Source: Haematobia irritans (Eukaryota; Arthropoda; Insecta; Diptera; Muscidae). From it: a DNA stretch of 64,000 nucleotides. The position numbers and the translations under genes are program-made. Below the pieces are notes generated by a model, which was not told the DNA's origin, did no database searches, and worked only from the letters and a program-made list of their open reading frames with translations. Location of the stretch: positions 152,168,691-152,232,690 of the forward strand of contig NC_134397.1 in the NCBI RefSeq assembly GCF_050003625.1. The letters are read 5' to 3'. This document shows positions 56,701-64,000 of this stretch, one piece after another; position 1 is the stretch's first letter, and each line of letters starts with the position of its first letter.

Positions 56701-56797
56701 ATTTATTTATTCATACTTTTTTGCTTTAACAAACCATTGTTATTTATCATTTGTAATTTGAATTTATACACAATAAATCATATATACATACATACAT
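53750..56797 (+). mobile_element. 5'-truncated APE-type LINE insertion
   Basis: A 13-bp duplication, AGTTGCGGTAACG, flanks it (53737-53749 and 56798-56810), and the DINE III text joins perfectly when it is removed. The 3' end is a short (TACA)-type tail, ATATACATACATACAT, not poly-A. The 5' end starts inside the endonuclease coding region, as expected of incomplete reverse transcription. The 3' untranslated part is about 230 bp. No second copy is seen in this window. Confidence 0.93.
53751..56564 (+). CDS. LINE ORF2: endonuclease (C-terminal part)-reverse transcriptase-zinc finger
   Basis: The frame is open from the truncation point (TNDFEKLHRLMENF) through 938 codons; the first ATG is at 53781 (927 codons), but that is not a natural start. 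With residues counted from it: endonuclease GDLNARVG at 13-20 and SDHMPLSI near 113; reverse transcriptase LIPLFKKGD near 384, SNYRGLSLLDTIYK, GVKQGCLLSPTLFSIYLNDL near 523, MYADDIVLLS at 561; C-terminal zinc-knuckle-like CTICNLGEVEDTYHFLGLC at about 873-891 (C-x2-C-x9-H-x4-C). Role in a full element: nicking target DNA and copying the RNA into it. Motif A reads FFVHFSAAFDKIPR, so His467 replaces the catalytic Asp. Jockey/I-type clade is likely but not certain. No frameshift or stop: a young copy, dead by truncation and by this residue. Confidence 0.93.
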   Translation, partial: TNDFEKLHRLMENFRDRSYCILGDLNARVGDAQTLDEELTSALPLIMNSRVSKDMTVDGKGKKLLALLDDIGGIIINGRMAGDVKGEMTFCGVMGSSTIDYCICSYDVLKLLLDFRILSKPFSDHMPLSISLCTVSDVRESEDLILPQRLRWSPQIQGQYVAKLTSLSDSHYLDTDLSIQDKVDIFVGKIHSAVGPTSHKRFFEPKNKWYDSKCEKYRRDMFRRLDKYRVSGSDVDRKSYINSRTRYRILCTERKIAHQNRNIDRLNFVKDSREWWRITNSIKGIAHKQNNNLSITDFYGYFKSLLGASLERDIFWCERNHIDPWLDPPFELRELIMVLGKAKHNKAPGLDRISYEFYKYAPTEFLNEMLFLFNQIFLFDDIPASFLSSILIPLFKKGDVNTLSNYRGLSLLDTIYKCFTGILLNRIDSWLHTNGRLTEFQAGFRKSYSTVDNLFCLESIVRLHFLSDKRIYAFFVHFSAAFDKIPRNLLFYKLSQIGISSKFLNILRKLYENTSCRVWDGSYLSEPFHVACGVKQGCLLSPTLFSIYLNDLPDILSHGVSIAGTSIKVLMYADDIVLLSDSPSELQIMIDELFSYCALWALDINLNKSKIMVFRKGARISSNMSWYYGEQHIDIVNEYKYLGFLVTFNLSANKHLDQKLISAKTAINANWLSYIYNPKINLSNKLKIFDSAAKSIMFYGAQVWGFQFFEQVERLQRFFLKKMLFLPANTPNYMLHLETGLPSLYTSTLRLHLNYINRVFKLGMKRLPRLLAEETVRQNTFWYAKWVSLCNQADFSLDFGQWRTDLPVLHTFMLESIGALEYDNFVRDARNSMNHDLYSTLRYDITPYFIDSNSAHLVGSIMKVRGGLLDLNSRAFRSVNTNLCTICNLGEVEDTYHFLGLCPIFASYRLYYFGKRVLTIDEIRELLNSTDHMRLYK

Positions 56798-58222
56798 AGT
56801 TGCGGTAACGCTTGCCGATGGCAAGGTATCTTAAAACCTCCTAACACCATCTTCTAAATTGTATGTAAGTCCATACGTGGTATATATGAAATCAAAAAAG
56901 ATCGATCCAATACGTATATAATTCAGTTTGACAAAGTAGACATAAAATTTTGACAAAATTTTCTACAGAAATAAAATTTTCACAAAATTTTCTATAGAAA
57001 TAAAAATTTTGACAAACATTTCTATAGAAAGAAAATTTTGACAAAAATTTCTACAGAATTAAAATTTTAACAAAATTTTCTATAGAAATAAACTTTTGAC
57101 AAAATTTTCTATAGAAATAAAATCTTGGTAGATTATTTTTGGCTCGAGCGGCAACCATGATTATGAACCGATATGGACCAATTTTAGTGTGATTGGACCA
57201 ATTTTGGTATGGTTGTTAGCGACCATATACTAACACCACGTTCCTAATTTGAACCGGATCGGATGAATTTTGCTCCTCCAAGAGGCTCCGGAGGTCAAAT
57301 CTGGAGAACGTTTTATATGGGGGCTATATATAATTAAGGACCGATATGGACCAATTCTACCACGGTTGTTAAAGATCATATACTAACACCATGTTCCAAA
57401 TTACAACCGGATTGGATGAAATTTGCTTCTCTTGGAGACTTCGCAAGCCAAATCTGGGGATCGGTTTATATGGGGGCTATACATAATTATGAACCGATGT
57501 GGACCATTTTTTGCATGGTTGTTAGAGACCATTTACCAATATCATGTACCAAATTTCAGCCGGATCGGATGCAATTTGCTTCTCTTTGAGGCTCCGCAAG
57601 CCAAATCTGGGGATCGGTTTATATAGGGGCTATATATAATTATGGACCGATGTGGACCAATTTTTGCATGATTGTTAGAGACCATATACCAACACCATGT
57701 ACCAAATTTCAGCCGGATCGGATGAAATATGCTTCTCTTAGAGGCTCCACAAGCCAAATCTGGGGATCGGTTTATATGGGGGCTATATATAATTAAGGAC
57801 CCATATGGACCAATTTTTGCATGGTTGTTAGAGACCATATACCAACATCATGTTCCAAATTTCAGCCGGATCGGATGAAATTTTCTTCTCTTTGAGGCTC
57901 CGCAAGCCAAATCTGGGGATCGGTTTATATGGGGGCTATACGTAAAAGTGGACCGATATGGCCCATTTTCAATACCATCCGACCTACATCGATAACAACT
58001 ACTTGTGCCAAGTTTCAAGTCGATAGCTTGTTTCGTTCGGAAGTTAGCGTGATTTCAACAGACGGACGGACGGACGGACGGACGGACATGCTTAGATCGA
58101 CTCAGAATTTTACCACGACCCAGAATATATATACTTTATGGGGTCTTAGAGCAATATTTCGATGTGTTACAAACGGAATGACAAAGTTAATATACCCCCA
58201 TCCTATGATGGAGGGTATAAAA
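56798..58222 (-). mobile_element. DINE family III, part right of the LINE
   Basis: Resumes AGTTGCGGTAACGCTTGCCG, then eight minisatellite monomers (56940-57125), the GCGGCAACCATGATTATGA joint, about six monomers of about 190 bp, a long GACGGACGGACGGACGGACG block at 58061-58087, and GATGGAGGGTATAAA. Closely similar to 35354-37343. Confidence 0.75.
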
Positions 58223-58928
58223 AACATTGTTTTCTTGCTAATTGCATTTTCCCTCACATCCACGAGGTTTTTTAGTTCTTAACACTTTTTCCTGTAATAC
58301 CAACAATGTAGAAGAAATTATACGATTTTATAAATTTTTACAAATTTTTTTACCTTCCGTCTGGACGGAGAATCGTACCGCGGACCATGCACTTTGTAAG
58401 CCAACACACTAACCACTGAGCTATGTACCTGTTATGGTCATCAATATCCATATAAGTTATATTTATATAGCATAGCTTGCGGCGCCCACGAATCGGGTAA
58501 ACAAAGTTTATTTGACAGAAACAAACATTTAGTTTGGTACAGTGGAGCAGTGGTAGCTACGTCCGACTTGCATGCCGAGGGTCGTGGGTTCGATCCCTGC
58601 TTCGCCCAAAGTTTTTTTGTTTGTTTTTTTTACATATATTCCAGATATGTTCGGACAACATTACATTGTAGTATATTAAATTTTGAATTGTAAAATGTGT
58701 CTTATTAAAGACCAAAAGTCAGAAAAGAACAGTGTTTGATATAAACGAAATGGACTGTGTTGTTGTTTCAAAAATAACTTTTTTTTACTGAAAAAATAAA
58801 AATTTTGTAACAAACGAATTTTTTATTGTGATAAAAGTTTAAAATTTTCGAAGCAATTCAAAAAACTCTAACAAAAGAAAAACGTTTTCGTTACACGTTT
58901 TCCAAACGTTTTTTTTTCTTTGCGTGTA
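58223..58928 (-). mobile_element. tRNA-MITE, reverse copy, one end missing
   Basis: Begins inside the element (AACATTGTTTTCTTGC, TGCATTTTCCCTCACATCC), fused to the DINE III end. The tRNA-like segments are at 58362-58432 (minus) and 58540-58610 (plus). It ends TTTTTTTCTTTGCGTG, then TA at 58929. Confidence 0.75.
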
Positions 58929-59126
58929 TGCAATCCATGGTAGAGGGAACATAATATTCCCTCTGGCCCGGCTTGCGGCCGTGTATACTTGTTCAATTTT
59001 ATCACTAAACTTCGTATGACGCTAGACACATTTTTGCAATGTTGAACTCGATTTTTTTCCTTCAAAATACGAAATGTTCTTATCAAGTGAAACTAATTAT
59101 TTTTTGAATTTGTCGAATAATATTTA
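58929..59126. repeat. DINE head scrap and unnamed repeat
   Basis: 58931-58993 is a reverse DINE III head (GCAATCCATGGTAGAGG, GCGGCCGTGTATACTTGTT). 58994-59100 (GCTAGACACATTTTTGCAAT, TTTTTTTCCTTCAAAATACG) matches 16690-16800. Confidence 0.5.
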
Positions 59127-59270
59127 CACAGAAAAAAAAGTTTGTTGTAAAACAGATGCTAAAATGAAATAATATTTATTGCAAACATTTTATTTTGTTT
59201 TAGTTTATTTTTTAAATTTTGTAAGAATTTTTCCCCAGCCCAACGATTTTTTCTTTATTCCAAGTATGTC

Positions 59271-60725
59271 CATAAGCGTAGGAAGGCCTCTGGGGAGGGG
59301 GCTTAGACCCCCCCAGAAAAATTGTAGCCCCCCCCAGAATTTGAAAACCTATTTACAATTTTACATTTTTATAAAAATTAAACAAGTATATACTCGTACA
59401 ACGCACAAAGTTCCACTAAAGACTTTCATGAACAATCGAATTACTTGGATTGTGGTAGAAGTCTGATATTTATGAAATAAAGCTGTGGTTGAACTTATGA
59501 TTTAGTTGAATAAAAAATAGTAATTGATATTAAAATTATTCTTTCATAAATTAATATCTTAATAACGCTGCAAAAAAGCGTCGCCAAAAAAGAAGTGAAA
59601 ATGTTCTTTTTGGGTCTGGAAGTGGTACAAAATTGGCGGAGAAGCGATGAATGTAATATGAACTTGTCATAGAACGAATGTCCACCGTTTCAACAGCCGT
59701 TGCAATGAATTTGCATCACTTCTTAAGGTGTGATCCGAATTCAGTGTTTTGAATGTGAATTAAAAATTTTGTGATATTTTCCCAAATAAATAATTTTTCT
59801 ACTTTTTTTATGAATTTTAATGCGTTCTAACGCTTGTTTGAAACGTTTTCCCTCGAATATTTTCAAATATTATCGATTTTTCTATAATGGATTTAGCATT
59901 TTTGTGGCAAAATTTGAATAATTTGTACCATTTTATTTATTCCTACTCTTTTTTAGACTATCTGAAAAAAGAAAACAAAAAATTACGCATTAAAATATAA
60001 AAAAATGAAATAAAAAAATTGCCTGTGTAGTTAAAATAGTTAACTTCTTTGTGAGGACATTTTTGGAGTTGCTTTTAAAGTTGTGCCTTTAGAACAACTC
60101 CCAATTTTTTGCTGGGAAAAGTGTGGAACTACCCTACGGGAAACGGATCAACCACAGAACTGGTACAGGACTAGTCCCTGGTGTGTATGGACCAGTCCCA
60201 GCTCTGATCAAAACGTATGGAAGGGACCGTCCCCTTTAACATGGGTTTGTCATTGACGGAGTAAACTTACATTTTAGGACGCGTCTTGGACTCATCCCAA
60301 AGGACACGTCCTGGGACAATTTAGCAGGAGCAACCCATAAACAGGTCCTCAGGAACCAGTCTCGCACAAACTCTTAGAAATCTCTTTCAATTTGGGCTCC
60401 TAATCGAACCCGAAATGATTTTTTTTTTTTTTTTAAATAGGTCGAACAAAAGGTTATTCTGATAATTTTATTTCACTAAATGTGAAAATTGGAGCACAGG
60501 TACCAGTTCTGTGATAGGTCCGTCAGTGGCAATTTGCACCAATTTCCCGTAGGGTACTTTTAGTTGCTTTATTATAAATTGATTGTCGAGTTATTTTGAT
60601 GTCTATTTTTTATTCAATTTTATGAAATAAAACATTAGTTGAACCTATAAGTTCAGTCTATAAAGTTTTAGCTAGGGGGGCTATAGCCCCCCCCCCTCTA
60701 GGAAAATTGTCTAGCTACGCTAATG
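59271..60725. mobile_element. hAT-type element, middle of the nest
   Basis: Ends CATAAGCGTAGG and CTAGCTACGCTAATG are inverted; AGTATGTC flanks it at 59263-59270 and 60726-60733 (8 bp). Runs of C/G (CCCCCC at 59309 and 60683) next to the tips, after GGGGCTATAGCCCCC, are typical of one widespread insect hAT group as I remember it. A DINE III scrap lies at 59383-59470 and a TA-flanked MITE at 60132-60554. No transposase. Confidence 0.8.
60132..60554. mobile_element. 423-bp TA-flanked MITE with repeated palindromes
   Basis: Ends CCCTACGGGAAAC and TTTCCCGTAGGG, flanked by TA at 60130-60131 and 60555-60556. It contains a series of short inverted words: GGACTAGTCC (perfect), GGACCAGTCC, GGGACCGTCCC, GGACGCGTC, GGACACGTCC. 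These look like repeated binding or folding sites. AT-rich filler otherwise. Confidence 0.8.
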
Positions 60726-61082
60726 AGTATGTCTCAAAAACTTAATGAACTAAATGGCAGTAAAATTTCAATGAAATACAAGTTAGTTCAATTCTAACTA
60801 AAACAGAAGAAGTTTTTCGTACACTTCTCAAACATAGTAACAATGAACTACAGCGTGGTTAAAATAGGAATGATCTGGCGTCTAAGATTGTTTCTTTATT
60901 TTTAGTTATTTTTTTTTCTTTTCGAGAAAGATGAATTTCGTAAATGATCATTAACAATCCAAAAATGTCGGAAAATTTTCGTTAATTTAATGAATCTCAA
61001 AAATGGGGAATACAATTTAATTCAATTTTCGCACGAGGTTGTTCATTTTTTCCATAATGTAGTTTACTTTATTTTCGGTGTA

Positions 61083-62234
61083 CTTATTTTTGTGATATCG
61101 ACGTTTTAAATTGGTTTAGTTAAAATGTATTAAAATTAACCTACATTCATAATAAAAGGGAGGGGGTTTATAAATCCAAAAACTATGATAAGGTGGTCTT
61201 AATTCTACAACAAATTATGAAAACTGAACACTGTTTATAAGATTCGGAATCGCCATAAATGGGTCGTAGGGAAATAAACTCTATGAAATTTATAATGTAA
61301 TGAAGAGACTGTTGCATGTAATTAACGAGTGTTTCAATTTCAACCTAATTTCATAATTTCTTTCATGACTACGTACTTTCTTTTTTCCGGTGAATGCCTG
61401 TACTTTTCTAATCTATTTCGTGACAATTCCTAATTGTAGGAAATTTCTTGTATACGATGTTTTTGTAGTCCCTACCTCGTTTCTAACACTCATTGTTATA
61501 GCAAAAGTACTTGAAATGAAGACAAGAACTACAAGAACGATTACAAGTTCCTTTTTTTTGCACTGTTTGTTTCATGACCTTAATGGTTGTTGAAGTTTTA
61601 CGTTTTGCGCTTGTTTTATTCGTTGTTTTTTTTCTAGTTTTTCTTTTTTTTTATGAATACATTTTTATGAAATTTATGTTGTCGGTTATTTGCAACAATG
61701 CCACGTCTCTCATTACCACCCCCACCGACAAGCGCCTTACCACAAGAGTACACAAACTTTTTATAGGGGCGTTGCAAAAATAAGGAGAATAAAAACGCTT
61801 CAAGAAGGTTTATGCCATTTTCTGTGGCATGTTAAAAATAATTTGTCTCAGATGACTTTGCTCCATCAGCAGTTTAAGTACTCACTATTGCGCTAAAACT
61901 ACACTACTCCTCGCCGCCTCTCGGTAATACTTACTTCTTTCGTGTAGACTAGTGGCGTTCATCAAATAGGCATCCTAAGAAACATTTTTGTATAGATAAC
62001 ATTTGTAGGAGATTGTATTTCGAATTGGAAGGACTAGTCACTCCCAGAAGGCAAATGATAATTTACTTTAGTTTAATTATTTCACTATGGGAAGAGGGCC
62101 GGATTTATTACAGCAAAGATGACCTCTGTTCAATGGAATTTTCTTTAATGTATTTAAATATGAATATCCTAACACTAAGCACAAAATGCTATCGATGAAA
62201 ACTTTATCGACTTTTGCTCAATATCTTTGTATAA
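61083..62234. other. Intergenic DNA, no gene seen
   Basis: Frames of 60-70 codons near 61390-62198 lack motifs. No transposon ends recognised. T-rich tracts around 61550-61660. Confidence 0.5.
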
Positions 62235-63308
62235 AACAAGTAAGGAAAGTCTAAAGTCGGGCGGGGCTGACTATGTTATACCCTGCATCACTTTGTAGAT
62301 CTAAATTTTCGATACCATTACACATCCGTCAAATGTGTTGGGGGCTATATATAAAGGTTTGTCCCAAATATCACTCGATCTGGACAGAATTTGATAGACT
62401 TCTACAAAATCTATAGACTCAAAATTTAAGTCGGCTAATGCACTGGGGTGGAACACAATGTTAGTAAAGAACAAGTAAGGAATGTCTAAAGTCGGGCGGG
62501 GCCGACTATATTATACCCTGCACCACTTTATAGATCTAAATTTTCGATGCCATATCACATCCGTCAACAAATGTATTGGGGGCTATATATAAAGGTTTAT
62601 CCCAAATACATACATTTAAATATCACTTGATCTGGACAGAATTTGATAGACTTCTACAAAATCTATAGACTAAAAATTTAAGTCGGCTATTGCACTAGGG
62701 TGGAACACAATGTTAGTAAAAAACAAGTAAGTAAAGTCTAAGGTCAATTTTACCAAATGTTGGTAGAATGTCAATTCTACCCTCTGTGCAAAATTTCACG
62801 AAGATCGGTAGTAAACTTTGGTCTCTGTGGTCATATGAGTCTAAATCGGACGAAAGATATATATGGGGCCTATATCTAAATCTGAACCGATTTGGCTGAT
62901 ATTTTGCAAGATTCATAAAATATTTGGATGTACGGTATTTCAAGAAAATCGGTTGTGAAACACGCTAACTATGACCAAATCGAGGATAAATATATATGGC
63001 AACTATATCTAAATCTGAACCGATTTTTTCCAAAACTAACAGCGATTGTCTCTGTCCCAAGAAACGGCCATATGCCAAATTTGAGGACGATCGGACTTAA
63101 ATTGCGAGCTGTACTTTGTGCACAAAATTACATATACAGACAGACAGACGGACAGACAGACAGACGGACATCGCTAAATCGACTCAGAATTTGTTTCTAA
63201 GCCGATCGGTATACTAAAATATGGGTCTATGACCACTATTTCTTGGCCTTACATTCAAATGCACAAACTTATTATACCCTGTACCACAGTAGTGGTGAAG
63301 GGTATAAA
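62235..63308 (-). mobile_element. DINE family I with doubled head
   Basis: CAAGTAAGGAAAGTCTAAAG begins at 62237, and a near-identical CAAGTAAGGAATGTCTAAAG at 62473 starts the same 236-bp head again, including GGTGGAACACAATGTTAGTA. Then comes CAAGTAAGTAAAGTCTAAGG and the body. It ends with a CAGACAGACGGACAGAC block at 63137 and GTGGTGAAGGGTATAAA. Close to the copy at 19581-20436. Confidence 0.7.
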
Positions 63309-63427
63309 TATGGGAAATATAAAGCTAAAGCAATTTTGATGCAATTGTACAAAATAGCACTTATGATTTATCGGGCGATACATATGTATTCGAGATATAG
63401 GACAATTTGAGTAATATTTACAATTTT

Positions 63428-64000
63428 TATACCCTCCACCATATGAAGGGAGGGTATATTAACTTTGTCATTCCGTTTGTAACACATCGAAGTATTGCTC
63501 TAAGACCCCATAAATTCTGAAATCGATCTGGCCGTGTCCGTCTGTTGAAATCACGCTAACTTCCGAACGAAACAAGCTATCGACTTGAAACTTGGCACAA
63601 CAAGTAGTTGTTATTGATGTAGATCAGATGGTATTTCAAATGGGCCATATCGGTCCACTTTTACGTATAGCCCCCATATTAACGGACCCTCAGATTTGGC
63701 GGAGCCTAAATTTCTTCCGATCTTGCTGAATTTTGGTACATGGTGTTGGCATACGGTCTCTAAGAACCATGCAAAAATTGGTCTACATCGGTCCATAATT
63801 ATATATAGCCCCCATATAAACCGATCCCAAGATTTGGCTTGCGGGGCCTCAAAGAGAAGTAAATTTCATCCGATCTTGCATATAAACCGTTCTCCAGATT
63901 TGACCTCCGGAGCTTCTTGGAGGAGCAAAATTCATCCGATCCGGTTCAAATGTGGAACGTGGTGTTAGTATATGGCCTCTAACATCCATGCAAAGATTGG
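63428..64000 (+). mobile_element. DINE family III, runs off the window
   Basis: Starts TATACCCTCCACCATATGAA, GTAACACATCGAAGTATTGC, CCGTGTCCGTCTGTTG at 63532, CTTCCGAACGAAACAAGC, then three monomers with CATATAAACCGATCCCAAG-like text. It continues past 64000. Confidence 0.7.

Larger units (their letters stand above)
59127..61080 (+). mobile_element. CACNGAAAAAAAA-type TA-flanked element, outermost of a nest
   Basis: Starts CACAGAAAAAAAAGTTTG, ends TTTACTTTATTTTCGGTG, flanked by TA at 59125-59126 and 61081-61082. The right subterminal part (ACGAGGTTGTTCATTTTTTC) and AGTTCAATTCTAAC-type words link it to the 2.5-kb family. Without the hAT insertion it is only about 490 bp. Confidence 0.75.

Noticed and set aside
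1..64000. A novel defence, toxin or biosynthetic gene system
   Set aside because: No gene cluster or operon-like set exists; recognised coding sequence is limited to three transposon-derived proteins.

Overview
The window looks like non-coding, transposon-packed chromatin of a higher fly, most likely a muscid (Stomoxys/Haematobia/Musca-like). Reasons: a relic mariner at 28288-29543 has ends and protein text close to Himar1 of the horn fly; a 5.8S rRNA-2S rRNA block at 16338-16518 has the split arrangement found in flies; and most of the DNA is made of short non-autonomous elements laid out like the dipteran INE-1/DINE-1 (Helitron-related) repeats. Species cannot be fixed from the sequence. 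I see no bacterial genes, operons or CRISPR. No intact, confidently identified host gene is present; three gene-like fragments are given as tentative (19039-19214, 21879-22291, 44538-44815).

Layout. 1-4301: tandem 2,650-bp duplication carrying a 2.5-kb TA-flanked element that sits in a SINE. 4302-6892: 81-bp coding-type repeat, then mostly unassigned DNA. 6893-9744: DINE family II, one copy inside another, with a SINE. 9771-14916: DINE family IV and two TA-flanked MITEs. 14917-17269: sparse DNA with the rDNA relic. 17270-19018: DINE family III. 19039-22291: possible exons split by a 2.3-kb palindrome. 22395-24540: large 29-bp minisatellite. 25089-25670: hAT MITE. 27450-30121: DINE I, mariner, full-length SINE. 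30494-43029: DINE III copies, a Tc1-like element, several divergent-tRNA MITEs and a 653-bp MITE. 43030-45058: least repetitive stretch. 45601-53322: a deep nest (DINE II > 2.5-kb element > hAT > MITE/SINE; DINE II > hAT-like > DINE III). 53630-58222: DINE III split by a 5'-truncated LINE with a 935-codon open frame. 58223-61080: tRNA-MITE and a three-level nest. 62235-64000: DINE I and III.

DINE family names I-IV are local labels. Strand for DINE copies is '+' where the conserved GTCCGTCCG block reads on the given strand, '-' where its complement does. Family I starts near CAAGTAAGGAAAGTC and ends TGAAGGGTATAAA; II has AGCTCCCATATATATG-type monomers; III starts CAAGTATATACGGCCGTAAG and carries 29-bp minisatellite plus about 190-bp monomers; IV has about 160-bp monomers.

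How parts relate: nothing here forms a pathway. Both transposases are broken by stops, and the LINE reverse transcriptase has lost a catalytic aspartate, so the elements were probably mobilised by proteins encoded elsewhere. Target-site duplications (TA, 7-8 bp, 13 bp) let the order of insertions be read at many junctions.
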